Assembly (NCBI RefSeq): GCF_900111515.1
Contig: NZ_FOHS01000002.1
Span: 620,001 to 684,000, forward strand
DNA: 64,000 nucleotides
Reading direction: 5' to 3'
Source of the DNA: Hymenobacter actinosclerus
Lineage (GTDB): Bacteria > Bacteroidota > Bacteroidia > Cytophagales > Hymenobacteraceae
Part shown: positions 19,817 through 28,019 of the stretch, piece after piece
How the letters are laid out: the number at the start of each line of letters is the position of its first letter
How positions within the stretch are numbered: position 1 is the first letter of the stretch
Translations under genes and position numbers: made by a program
The notes under the pieces: generated by a model
What the model was told of the DNA's origin: nothing
The model's input: only the letters and a program-made list of their open reading frames with translations
Database searches by the model: none

Positions 19817-21286
19817 TTAGTCCATGATGCGGACGTTGCGGATGTCCTTCATGTAGAGCGAGCCGATGATGAAGGTAATCAGGGCAATGACTACCGGGTA
19901 CACCAGGCCAAAATAGATGCTGTGCTCCTGCAGAAAACCACTTGGCTGGGTGGCCGCCCAGCCTACCATGGCCGTCGAAATCAACGGCACCAGGCCGCCG
20001 AAGATGCCGTTGCCAATATGATAGGGCACCGACAGCGAAGTATAGCGCACTTTGGTCGGGAACAGCTCGACGAGGTAGGCGGCAATGGGCCCGTAGGCCA
20101 TCGTCACGAACAGCACGAGGCAGAAAATCAGGGCAATCAGGGCCAGCATGTTGGGCTCGTTGGCCACCATTACGGCCGGCACGGCCACGCCGGCCGCATC
20201 CACGGTGGCGGCAGTTTTCTCCACCAGCGGGCCGGAAAACGCCTTCAGGCCGTAGAAAATCGGGATGGTGAATATGGCCCCGCACAGCAGCCCCGTCATG
20301 ATGATGCGCTTGCGGCCGATGCGGTCGGAAAGGCTGCCGAAGTAGATAAAGAACGGCGTGGCCAGCAGCAGCGCTACGCACAGAATAATGCTGGCCGGAA
20401 TCTGCTCAATCTTGAGTACGGTCTGCAAAAAGAAGTAGGCGTAAAACTGCCCCGTATACCACACCACACCCTGGCCCATAGTAGCGCCAAACAGCGCCAG
20501 CAGCACCAGCTTGCGGTTTTCGGGCTCCACGAACGAGTCGCGTAGCGGCGACTTGCTGGTGGTGCCTTCGGCTTTGGCTTTGGAGAAGAGCGGCGATTCA
20601 TCGAGTTTGCGGCGGATGTAGTAGGAGGCAATAACGAGCACGCCCGAAAGCAGGAACGGAATGCGCCAGCCCCAGGTCTTGAACTCCTCGTCGCCCACGG
20701 CGAGCCGGGTGCCGATGAGCACCGCGATACTCACAAACAGCCCGATGGTGGCCGTTGTCTGAATAAAGCTGGTGTAGTAGCCACGCTGGTTATCGGGCGA
20801 GTGCTCGGCCACGTAGGTGGCAGCCCCGCCGTACTCGCCGCCCAGGGCCAGGCCCTGCACCACGCGCAGCAGGAACAGCAGAATCGGGGCGGCCACGCCA
20901 ATAGTGGCGAAGGTGGGCACCAGCCCGATGGCAAACGTGGAGCCGCCCATGAGCAGCAGCGTGAGCAGGAACGTGTACTTGCGGCCCACCATGTCGCCGA
21001 TGCGGCCGAACACGACAGCGCCAAAGGGCCGCACCACGAAGCCCACCGCAAAGGCCGCCAACGTAGCCAGCAGCGCCGCTACGGGGTTGTCTTTGGGAAA
21101 ATAGAGGGTAGCAATTATGGTGGCCAGCGACCCGAAAATGTAGAAGTCGTACCACTCAATCACCGTTCCGACCGAAGACGAGGTGATTACCTGCCAGATT
21201 TTGCTGGTCGATACCTGGTTGTTGTCGTGCTCGGCCGAAGCCTCCACGGTCGGCGGGTAGCCGGGGCGCTGTACGTCTGGGTCCAT
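19817..21286 (-). CDS. MFS transporter, metabolite:H+ symporter (MHS) family
   Basis: 489 residues, 12 predicted TM helices. Family marks are TVIEWYDFYIFG in TM1, RPFGAVVFGRIGDMVGRKYTF between TM2 and TM3, and SDRIGRKRIIMTG in the second half. MHS transporters (ProP, ShiA, KgtP, citrate and dicarboxylate carriers) import organic acids or osmolytes with protons. An insert of about 40 residues (ATVDAAGVAVPAVMVANEPN) between TM9 and TM10 is unusual. It lies downstream of the porin and upstream of the SSF-kinase, so a carboxylate substrate is the best guess. Confidence 0.9.
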   Translation of the reverse strand: MDPDVQRPGYPPTVEASAEHDNNQVSTSKIWQVITSSSVGTVIEWYDFYIFGSLATIIATLYFPKDNPVAALLATLAAFAVGFVVRPFGAVVFGRIGDMVGRKYTFLLTLLLMGGSTFAIGLVPTFATIGVAAPILLFLLRVVQGLALGGEYGGAATYVAEHSPDNQRGYYTSFIQTTATIGLFVSIAVLIGTRLAVGDEEFKTWGWRIPFLLSGVLVIASYYIRRKLDESPLFSKAKAEGTTSKSPLRDSFVEPENRKLVLLALFGATMGQGVVWYTGQFYAYFFLQTVLKIEQIPASIILCVALLLATPFFIYFGSLSDRIGRKRIIMTGLLCGAIFTIPIFYGLKAFSGPLVEKTAATVDAAGVAVPAVMVANEPNMLALIALIFCLVLFVTMAYGPIAAYLVELFPTKVRYTSLSVPYHIGNGIFGGLVPLISTAMVGWAATQPSGFLQEHSIYFGLVYPVVIALITFIIGSLYMKDIRNVRIMD

Positions 21287-21358
21287 CTGTCTGAAAAATT
21301 GGAAGTGGGAGATGAAACGGGATGGGCAGGTTTGGCGGCCCCTGGCCTACTGCCCGCA

Positions 21359-21414
21359 GCAAAGACTTGTACAGATGCTAGTGCATGATGCAGCCTTCTA
21401 TACAGGTCTTTTGC
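21359..21414. other. Imperfect inverted repeat between porin and symporter genes
   Basis: Arms 21359-21374 (GCAAAGACTTGTACAG) and 21398-21414 pair with two mismatches around a 23-nt loop. The site is in the 174-bp gap of a same-strand pair, so it could lower read-through from the porin into the symporter gene or stabilise the porin mRNA 3' end. Confidence 0.45.
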
Positions 21415-21460
21415 CAGGCCGGCATAAGAGTGACTTCGCGCCGCCTGCAGGACCACCCTC

Positions 21461-22933
21461 CTACAGGAAAATCATGGTCTGGAGCGTGATTTCGGGGCGG
21501 TAGTTGATGTTTTGCGGGTTCGAGTAGTCGGGGCGGGCGCGGTAGTTGAGCGTGAGCTTGGCGTTGTGGCCATCGAGCAGCACGTTGGCGCCCAGGTCGT
21601 ACACGTTCACGTCTTTGGCTCCTATTTCCTTCAGGCCGTCGAAGTTGCCGTGCATCCAGGCGGCGTAGGGCTGCACCCGGGCTTTTTCGCCCAGCACGTT
21701 TTTGGGCAGCAGGTAGCCCACCTGCCCGTACAGGGCCGAGCCGGTGCCCAGCGTAGGATAGGTGTTGCCCCGCAGCGTGCCAGCCCCGGGAATGGCGTTG
21801 GAGCCGCCCGCGCCACTCGGGTTCAGGCTGCCAATGTTGCGCACGTAGTTGCTGCCAAAATTATAGTTGTAGTACACCCCGTAGGCCGTCAGGGCAGTGC
21901 CGGCGTCCTTGTTAATGGGCGAGTCGTAAAACACGTCGGCCGACCAGACGCCCAGGTTTTGCAGGCGGTTGGGCACGCTCGCGAAGGGGTCGGCCGGGGT
22001 GGGCACGGGCACGGCGCCGGTGCGCGAAATCATGGCGTCCTTGTTAAACAGAAAGCCGGCTCCGATATTGAACACGCGCTTGGTGCCCAGGTACGAGCCC
22101 GTTTGGTAAGGCAGCAGATTAGCTTCCTGGTCGAGGAATTCGTAGGCCAGGTAGCCCTGGTAGCTTTTATGGGAGTTCCGCGGGTTGAAGTCGGCCACAT
22201 TCAGCGGCTGGGTGGCGGGCGTCTGGGCCTGGTTGGTGGCAAAGGGGTCGTTCATGGCCAGAACGTAGTCGAGCTTACCGACCCGGCCCTTGGCATAGAT
22301 GCCCAGCCCGCGGGCAAACTGGTCGGTTTTCTCGATGGTAGGCCAGTTGACGATGGGCACATCATAGGCCAGCATGTTGAGCGTGCTGGCCCGGCTCATG
22401 CGCGAAATCCCGTTCTGGTAGTGCAGGCCCGCGCCAATGTTCAGGTACTTGAACACCTTGTACTCGACCACCGCCTCGTGCACAAACAGCTGGGGCTTTT
22501 TGCCCGGGTCGCCGATGCCCACGCCCCCACCCACGGCATTCTGGTTGTTGATGCCGAGGTGGGTGATAATAAGAAAGCGCGGATTCAGCTGGGCATACAG
22601 CAGCAGCCGCGAGCGGCGCAGGCCCACATCGAAGGTGCTGCTCTCAGGGTCGCCGGCCACGCGCTGCGAGCCGGTGTTGTTCTTGTTGTAGCGCGTCCAG
22701 ACCTGATGCCAGCTGATGATGCGGAAGTACTTCGAGCCATCGGGCGACATATTCACCTTCAGCCCGGCCCCGTAGGGCACCGACTCGGTGGGGGTGGCGG
22801 CGGGCGGTGGCGGGGCCTGGGGGGCCGGGGCCGGGGCGGGCGGGTTGCCGGGCGGCGTGGGCTGCACCTGGGCCGAGGCAGTAGCGGCCAGCAGCAAGGC
22901 ACTCACGGCCAATGGGTAGCGGACGTTTCGCAT
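21461..22933 (-). CDS. Outer-membrane porin (phosphate-selective porin O/P-like)
   Basis: 490 residues with a clear signal peptide (MRNVRYPLAVSALLLAATASAQ), a proline/alanine-rich spacer (about 23-50), then a beta-barrel opening with KYFRIISWHQVWTRYNKNN and closing with an aromatic last strand (ITLQTMIFL). The strand pattern, the RRSRLLLYAQLNPRFLIITH segment and the length fit OprP/OprO-like porins found in Bacteroidota. It should pass a small anionic solute to the periplasm for the MHS symporter encoded next. Substrate specificity is not readable. Confidence 0.75.
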   Translation of the reverse strand: MRNVRYPLAVSALLLAATASAQVQPTPPGNPPAPAPAPQAPPPPAATPTESVPYGAGLKVNMSPDGSKYFRIISWHQVWTRYNKNNTGSQRVAGDPESSTFDVGLRRSRLLLYAQLNPRFLIITHLGINNQNAVGGGVGIGDPGKKPQLFVHEAVVEYKVFKYLNIGAGLHYQNGISRMSRASTLNMLAYDVPIVNWPTIEKTDQFARGLGIYAKGRVGKLDYVLAMNDPFATNQAQTPATQPLNVADFNPRNSHKSYQGYLAYEFLDQEANLLPYQTGSYLGTKRVFNIGAGFLFNKDAMISRTGAVPVPTPADPFASVPNRLQNLGVWSADVFYDSPINKDAGTALTAYGVYYNYNFGSNYVRNIGSLNPSGAGGSNAIPGAGTLRGNTYPTLGTGSALYGQVGYLLPKNVLGEKARVQPYAAWMHGNFDGLKEIGAKDVNVYDLGANVLLDGHNAKLTLNYRARPDYSNPQNINYRPEITLQTMIFL

Positions 22934-23073
22934 AAGGGTGGGGAGAAGTGGAACGAAACTGGTTCAACCCCGGCAGCCACCGCCACTAAGGCAGCGCTCC
23001 GGTACCCCCAAGTAGCAAAATCCCCACCCGCAAACCCGCACGTTGGCTATACTTCCGCTAATGCCCTATAGCT

Positions 23074-23496
23074 TCAGGCCTGCCGGAACCGTTCCCACTT
23101 GATGAGCATGTACTTATCGCCCAGCTCGGTTATCATCATACCCGAGCCCTTGATGTTGTCGGGGTGCTGGAAAAACTCGGCCAGCTCTTTCTGATTGAGG
23201 ATTTTATAGGTCGGGTGGTAGTCGGTCTGCCGCGGGGCCTTCACGCCGTACTTCTTCACCCAGTTCATCACGCTCACGTGGCTCACGCCCAGCAGCCGCT
23301 CAATTTCGCGGTAGCTCACGCCCTCTACATACAGTTGCAGGGCCTTGATGACGTAATACGGGTTGGTTTCCTTGCCGGCCTTGGCCACCGAGTAGTGGTA
23401 GCCGCAATTCCGGCATTTATACCGCTGCCGGCCACCCACAATGCCACTTTTGGTGGCTTCCATCGATTCGCACTTGGGGCAGCGGAGCTGAGACAT
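23074..23496 (-). CDS. Zinc-ribbon/HTH regulator related to IS1 InsA
   Basis: 140 residues. The N-terminus is a four-cysteine ribbon (CPKCESMEATKSG, then YKCRNCGYHY), followed by a helix-turn-helix (VEGVSYREIERLLGVSHVSVMNWVKKYG); this order is that of the IS1 InsA protein and IS1-type transposase N-termini. Instead of a DDE nuclease it has about 50 residues of unknown type (NQKELAEFFQHPD, then GSGMMITELGDKYMLIKWER). No terminal inverted repeats or second ORF are seen around it. It lies 140 bp upstream of the porin gene on the same strand, so I read it as a domesticated DNA-binding protein, perhaps controlling the porin-transporter genes. Confidence 0.75.
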   Translation of the reverse strand: MSQLRCPKCESMEATKSGIVGGRQRYKCRNCGYHYSVAKAGKETNPYYVIKALQLYVEGVSYREIERLLGVSHVSVMNWVKKYGVKAPRQTDYHPTYKILNQKELAEFFQHPDNIKGSGMMITELGDKYMLIKWERFRQA

Positions 23497-23580
23497 ACAG
23501 ACGGATAAGTAGAGCCTACTTTAAGGCTATAGCTATTTAGTAAAGATATAGCACTTGAGCAACTATTTCTTTTGTTGGCT

Positions 23581-23588
23581 TAAGTTTG
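23581..23588 (+). promoter_or_regulatory. Bacteroidota -7 element (TAAGTTTG) almost touching a start codon
   Basis: Exact TAnnTTTG match ending 4 nt before the ATG at 23593, implying a leaderless or near-leaderless transcript. Confidence 0.5.
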
Positions 23589-23592
23589 CCCA

Positions 23593-24213
23593 ATGAAGCA
23601 GGTGCGCGGATTCAACCGAAAATACCGGCAGGCGGCGCGGGCAGCGGCAGTAGCACCGCCCCTGTCAGTGGCCCGGCTCCAGCAGTTTCAGTATGATTAT
23701 GAGAAGGCTGGTCATGGCCCCCTGCGCTACTGGTGCTGGGTTAGCGCTCCGCTTCCCCGTCCGCTCCGGCAACTGGGAGCAGCGTGGTTGCTGCAGACTT
23801 TTTTTCAGTGGCAGAAGTCTGCTTGCCAGCTGGCCGAGCCGGTTTATCTCGCCATCTGGCTTACCAGTGTCGATTTCCAGGAGGACGCGCAGGTAGTAGC
23901 TGCCATCCAGTACCGCATCAGCTGGTACGAAAACACCTTCGGCGAAGCAGTACCCACCGGGCCGCCGCTACCGCCCGAGTACCAGTCGCTACCCGGCGCC
24001 GACTGCCTTGCCTGGACCACCCACCGCAAGCACGCGTGGCTCGCTGCCGAGGATTTCCCGCACGGATGGCCCGCCCGGCTCCTGCGCCGCGAACACAGGC
24101 TGCATACGCTGGAAGACGGCCGCGACTTTCTGATAGTGCCGCGCGGCTGGGTGTGGGTCGGCCGGCCGATCGGCGAACTTCAGCGCGAGCGGCGCAAATC
24201 CACATCCAGCTGA
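23593..24213 (+). CDS. Hypothetical protein
   Basis: 206 residues, tryptophan-rich (LRYWCWVSAPLP, QTFFQWQKS, DFPHGWPARLL, PRGWVWVGRP), soluble, no signal peptide or TM helix. I recognise no family. The start is supported by the promoter motif immediately upstream and the frame has consistent codon usage. Its 3' end overlaps the convergent DUF2490 gene by 34 bp, so the last 11 codons also encode the complement of the other gene's C-terminus. Confidence 0.6.
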   Translation: MKQVRGFNRKYRQAARAAAVAPPLSVARLQQFQYDYEKAGHGPLRYWCWVSAPLPRPLRQLGAAWLLQTFFQWQKSACQLAEPVYLAIWLTSVDFQEDAQVVAAIQYRISWYENTFGEAVPTGPPLPPEYQSLPGADCLAWTTHRKHAWLAAEDFPHGWPARLLRREHRLHTLEDGRDFLIVPRGWVWVGRPIGELQRERRKSTSS

Positions 24214-24971
24214 GCATTGAGGCGCAGGCCGCGGTTGTACTCGAACACCGGGCGGCCCGTAACCGGCTCGGGGCTGCCGTGCTGGCTGATTTGGTTGAGG
24301 TAGTTGAGCTCCAGCTGCAGGTTGGGCCCGAACTGGTAGCCCAGCCCCGCCGAAAGCCGGCTCTGGTTGAACACATTCTGGCCCACGTTGCGGCCGAAGC
24401 CGACAAACACTTCGCCGAAGCCGTTGAGGTACCACTCGCGGTTGTCGAGGGTGGGGCCCTGCAACGGCAGCCGGGCCAGCAGCTGGTAACGGACGCGGTT
24501 CTGGTACTGCCAGTCGGTTACCGGGCCCTGCCCTTCGCCGGCCCGCTGGCCAATCCAGCGCTGCTCCAGCCGCAGGCGGTGCTCCAGGTGCAGGCGGACC
24601 AGCTCGTCGGTCAGGGTTACATCCTGGTAGGTGCGGTGCTCCGGCTGGGGGCGGCCGTTTACGCTGGGGTAGCGGCCGTAGGAGCTGGTGCGCAGAAAGG
24701 TGTAGCCCGCCGACACTTCCAGCCGCTCGCCCAACTGCCGCATCAGCCCGGCGCGGGCCAGGTGCTGCTGCTGCCGGCCCAGCAGCTTCACCCGCCGCAG
24801 CTGGTACTCGGTGTGCAGGCTCCAGTGGTCGGCCAGTTGCAAGTCGCCCGAATAGGTGGCCCAGCCCAGCGTGTTAGAGTCGGGCAGGCGCGCCGGGGCC
24901 TGGGCCCGGGCGTGTTGAGGCAGCCCGCTCAGCAGCACTAACAGCAGAACCAGGACGCAGTATTTTCTCAT
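24180..24971 (-). CDS. DUF2490 family outer-membrane-type protein
   Basis: 263 residues from MRKYCVLVLLLVLLSG, which gives a proper signal peptide cut near QHARAQ. The body has alternating beta-strand segments typical of DUF2490 (LGWATYSGDLQLADHWSLH, then HTEYQLRR, LEHRLRLEQRW and RLSAGLGYQFGPNLQLELNY), ending in aromatic/arginine strands. The family is predicted to form a small outer-membrane barrel in Bacteroidota; its function is unknown. It overlaps the 3' end of the convergent 23593 gene. Confidence 0.8.
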   Translation of the reverse strand: MRKYCVLVLLLVLLSGLPQHARAQAPARLPDSNTLGWATYSGDLQLADHWSLHTEYQLRRVKLLGRQQQHLARAGLMRQLGERLEVSAGYTFLRTSSYGRYPSVNGRPQPEHRTYQDVTLTDELVRLHLEHRLRLEQRWIGQRAGEGQGPVTDWQYQNRVRYQLLARLPLQGPTLDNREWYLNGFGEVFVGFGRNVGQNVFNQSRLSAGLGYQFGPNLQLELNYLNQISQHGSPEPVTGRPVFEYNRGLRLNAQLDVDLRRSR

Positions 24972-25034
24972 AGCAAAACAGCCCACTCGGCGCAGGCAGT
25001 ACCGGCTTTGCCTACGGCTGGGCAGGCGCGAAGT

Positions 25035-25970
25035 TCAGGAGTCCGGTTGCCGCACCACGGCCAGCAGGGCATCCACGGCCAGCCCGAGGCGGCGCATATC
25101 CAGCCGGGCCAGCGTGTCGGTGGGTTGGTGGTAGCTTTTATTGCGGTAGAAGGCCGTATCGGTAAGCAGCACGGCCGGGTAGCCGAAGTGCCAGTAGTTG
25201 AGGTGGTCGGAGAAGTCGATGCCCGGCAGCCAGGCGGGGGCCTTGAAGCGCTTGACGGGCAGCCCGGCAGCCGTTTTGTAGCGCCGCGCGAACTGCCGGC
25301 CGAAGCGGCCATTGCCAAATTTCTGCGCCACGGCTACATAATTACCCCGGCTGCCATACACCCATTTCAACGGGCCGACGGGGTACTTCTGGCTGCCTTT
25401 ACGGTCGTCGTAGTAGCCCAGCATTTCCAGGGCCACCATGCCGCGCACCGGCACGCCGGCCGCGTGCAGGGCTGCGGCGTGCACGTAGCTGCCCATCTGC
25501 GGGGTCCGGAAAAACGGCGGTTCTTCCAGCGTATAGGCCACCAAATCGATGCGGTAGGGCAGCGCGGGTTGCCCGCCCAGCAGCCGGGCCAGCTCCAGCA
25601 GCGCCGCCACGCCGGTGCCGTTGTCGTCGGCCCCCGGCTGCTCGCCGCATACATCGTAGTGCGCCCCGATAATAAGGCGTGGGCCGGTTTCGGGGCCGAA
25701 GTGGGCCAGCACGTTGCGGTAAGTCTGGCCCTGCACCTCGTAGGGCTGTTCGGTGGGCCGGCCCCCGGCGGCGGCCAGCTCATCTTTGATGTAATCCGCG
25801 GCCTGGTTGAGGCTGGCCAGGTGCTGGTAGTTGCGCGGCTCGGGCGTGGTGGTAAGGGCCACCAGGTGGCGACGCAGGCGGGCCGTATCGGCCGCCGTGG
25901 GTTGGGCCGGGGTCTGAGCCAGAACGGGGGCGGCAAGCAGCAGCAGCGGCAGGAGCAGGCGAAACAGCAT
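25035..25970 (-). CDS. Secreted M28 family zinc aminopeptidase
   Basis: 311 residues from the ATG at 25970, which gives a signal peptide (MLFRLLLPLLLLAAPVLAQ); the longer open frame to 26906 is antisense to the flavin reductase gene. M28 zinc ligands are in order: IIGAHYDVCG (His, Asp), PGADDNGTGVAALLELARLL (Asp), TLEEPPFF (catalytic Glu and Glu ligand), EMLGYYDD (Asp), and a C-terminal His in NKSYHQPTDTLARLD. It removes N-terminal residues from peptides in the periplasm or outside the cell. Confidence 0.92.
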   Translation of the reverse strand: MLFRLLLPLLLLAAPVLAQTPAQPTAADTARLRRHLVALTTTPEPRNYQHLASLNQAADYIKDELAAAGGRPTEQPYEVQGQTYRNVLAHFGPETGPRLIIGAHYDVCGEQPGADDNGTGVAALLELARLLGGQPALPYRIDLVAYTLEEPPFFRTPQMGSYVHAAALHAAGVPVRGMVALEMLGYYDDRKGSQKYPVGPLKWVYGSRGNYVAVAQKFGNGRFGRQFARRYKTAAGLPVKRFKAPAWLPGIDFSDHLNYWHFGYPAVLLTDTAFYRNKSYHQPTDTLARLDMRRLGLAVDALLAVVRQPDS

Positions 25971-26078
25971 GGCGGGGTTGTGGAATTCGGGTGGCAACCC
26001 ACAGCAGGGAAGCCGCGACCCAAGAGGCAAAGCGGGCCGGCGGCGGGAAATTACGCCGATATCCCCGACCTTCGCCCC

Positions 26079-27002
26079 ATGTCTTTCCACACCATCGACC
26101 CCGCCCAGCTTACGCCTGCCCAGCTCCACCCGTTTATGGTAGGTGCCATTGCCCCGCGGCCCGTGGCCTTCGCCAGCACCATTGCGGCCGATGGCAGCGT
26201 GAACCTGAGCCCCTACAGCTTCTTTAACTGCTTCGGCTCCAACCCGCCCATTCTGGTATTTTCGCCCGCCAACCGGGTGCGCGACAACTCCCAGAAACAC
26301 ACGCTGCAAAACGTGCGCGAGGTGGCCGAAGTCGTCATCCACATCTGCGACTACGCCATGGTCGAGCAGATGTCGCTGGCCAGCACCGAGTATGCCAAGG
26401 GCGTGAACGAGTTCGAAAAGGCCGGCTTTACGGAGCTGCCCAGCCAGAAAGTGCGCCCGCCGCGGGTGGCCGAGGCCCCGGCGGCCTTCGAGTGCGTAGT
26501 AGAGCAGGTGATTGAACTGGGCCAGAACAACGGGGCCGGCAACCTGATCGTCTGCCGGGTGGTGCTGGCTCACTTCCGCGAGGATATCGTGCTGCCCACC
26601 GGCGCCGGCATCGATCCGTTCAAACTCGACGCCATTGCCCGCCTCGGCGGCGACTGGTACTGCCGGGCCTCGGGCAGCAGCCTGTTCGAAGTGCCCAAGC
26701 CCAACCGCAACCTGGGCATCGGTATCGACCAGCTCCCCGAGTTCATGCGCACCTCTAGCGTGCTCACCGGCAACAACCTGGGCCGGCTGGCCAACATCGA
26801 GGTCCAGTCCATGCCAACCGATGAGCAGGTAGCCGCTTTCCGCCACGAGCCTTTGGTGAGCTACACCCTCAACCAGCACGCTGCCAACGCCCCCCGCCAG
26901 CGCCACGAGCTGGTGCTGCTGGGCCAGAAGCTGCTGGAAGAAGGCCGGTTGCTCGACGCCTGGAAAACCCTGCTATTGGCCGAATCGGTGGTGAGTGAGT
27001 AG
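26079..27002 (+). CDS. Flavin reductase-like protein (FMN-binding split barrel)
   Basis: 307 residues from ATG 26079; the open frame extends far upstream but only this start gives the family N-terminus. PRPVAFASTIAADGSVNLSPYSFFNCFGSNPPI is split here into its FMN-contact elements: PRPVAFAST, GSVNLSPYSFFN and NPPILVFSP. The rest matches the larger branch of flavin reductase/DIM6-NTAB proteins, with a C-terminal helical extension of about 90 residues. Such proteins bind FMN and reduce it, or act as oxidoreductases; the partner is unknown. Confidence 0.85.
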   Translation: MSFHTIDPAQLTPAQLHPFMVGAIAPRPVAFASTIAADGSVNLSPYSFFNCFGSNPPILVFSPANRVRDNSQKHTLQNVREVAEVVIHICDYAMVEQMSLASTEYAKGVNEFEKAGFTELPSQKVRPPRVAEAPAAFECVVEQVIELGQNNGAGNLIVCRVVLAHFREDIVLPTGAGIDPFKLDAIARLGGDWYCRASGSSLFEVPKPNRNLGIGIDQLPEFMRTSSVLTGNNLGRLANIEVQSMPTDEQVAAFRHEPLVSYTLNQHAANAPRQRHELVLLGQKLLEEGRLLDAWKTLLLAESVVSE

Positions 27003-27022
27003 CTTGAGCCAACTGCTTTAGC

Positions 27023-27319
27023 TTGTTTCTTCATGCATTGCCCACGACTAAAGCAGCGTGCAACCACGTTTACCACGAGCTGGAACAGCTGATTGTGGCC
27101 GTAAACGGCCGCATTGAGTTGCTGGTAGAAACGCCCGGCCACCAACGCCACACCTATTACCCGGAGCAGCCTACCCAGGGCCTCTACGTGCCGCCGTTGT
27201 GCTGGCGCGAAAGCCGCTTCGGCCCCGGGGCCGTGCTCTAGTGCCTGGCCTCGCAGGAATACGACGAGGCCGATTACATCCGCGACTACGACGACTTTAC
27301 CCGGCTGGTTAGCGGGTAA
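27023..27319 (+). pseudogene. Broken FdtA/QdtA-like sugar 3,4-ketoisomerase (cupin) remnant
   Basis: The frame reads NHVYHELEQLIVAVNGRIELLVETPG and continues through QPTQGLYVPPLCWRE and GPGAVL to a TAG stop at 27239-27241. After the stop the same frame goes on with CLASQEYDEADYIRDYDDF and a second stop at 27317-27319. Both parts align naturally with the C-terminal two thirds of WxcM/FdtA cupins (LxVxAxxxYDExDYIRDYDxF). The N-terminal third, including the first strand and the usual HxH context, is missing. It is therefore a truncated gene with an internal nonsense codon. Quoted runs are segments of a continuous frame. Confidence 0.75.
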
Positions 27320-27370
27320 ACCGTGTCAACAAATCGATAAAATCAGTTCCGCGCCGGGCAATGCCACCGG

Positions 27371-27913
27371 CTACTGGCCCACGGCCGCGGCCCGCTCCTT
27401 GCGGCTTCCGATTGGCAATAGCCGGAAGTACTTGGTTTTCAGCTTGCGGTTAAGATAGGGGGGCAGCGGCTGGCCCTCCTGGTAGGCAGCCACTACCCGC
27501 TGGTACTGCCGCGGCCCGAAGCGGGTGTAGCGGTAGGCACCGTAGCCCACCATCAGGCCCCCAATCAGCAGGTCACGGCTGGCATCTTCATCCAGGCTCT
27601 CGTAGTACGACTCGTTGTCACGCCGCTCCTTTTTGCTGCTGGTAGCCACCATCGTTTTTTTCACCGCGCCGGTGGCCATAATAGCTGTGCCGCCTTCCAG
27701 CCAACCCCGCATGGCCTTGGAGCGCTGCATAAACAGGTGCTGCAGGGCCCGCAAGGTGTCGGTGCGGTCGTAGCGCAGGGTGCTGAGGCTGGGCAGGGCT
27801 GTCGGCGCCGCGGCCATATCGGCGCCCAGCGGCCGCGCCTGGCCCCAGGCCTGCGGGGCCGCAGCAGCGGCAGCAAGCAGCAGCCCGGCAGTAAGTAAGG
27901 TCAGCTTATGCAT
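27371..27913 (-). CDS. Hypothetical secreted protein
   Basis: 180 residues from the ATG at 27913, which gives a signal peptide (MHKLTLLTAGLLLAAAAAA, cut near WGQ). The mature part has LRALQHLFMQRSKAMRGWLE, a weakly hydrophobic glycine stretch (DLLIGGLMVGYGAYRYTRFG) and a basic C-terminus. The ORF can be extended 9 codons upstream without gaining anything. No family recognised; periplasmic or membrane-associated by its signal. Confidence 0.6.
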   Translation of the reverse strand: MHKLTLLTAGLLLAAAAAAPQAWGQARPLGADMAAAPTALPSLSTLRYDRTDTLRALQHLFMQRSKAMRGWLEGGTAIMATGAVKKTMVATSSKKERRDNESYYESLDEDASRDLLIGGLMVGYGAYRYTRFGPRQYQRVVAAYQEGQPLPPYLNRKLKTKYFRLLPIGSRKERAAAVGQ

Positions 27914-27970
27914 AGCAGAATCAGCGGGTAGTTTGACCAAAGAGCCGGCCTCGTCTTCAAGCGTTGCAAC

Positions 27971-28019
27971 CGCCTACAAAATCCGTGCAATCCGTTAAAA
28001 TCCGTGCTAATCCGTGATC
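27971..28019 (-). repeat. CGGATT module (family E) after the ald stop codon
   Basis: On the gene strand the stop codon TAG (complement of 28020-28022) is followed directly by GATCACGGATTAGCACGG, then ATTTTAACGGATTGCACGGATTTTGTAGGCGG in pieces of 10-11 nt. This is the same module found at 56075, 56600-56683 and 58891-58960. Confidence 0.75.

Noticed and set aside
23074..23496. Active IS1 insertion sequence
   Set aside because: No second transposase ORF and no terminal inverted repeats or target duplication around it.
25008..26078. N-terminal extension of the flavin reductase frame
   Set aside because: It is antisense to the M28 peptidase gene; the family N-terminus begins at 26079.
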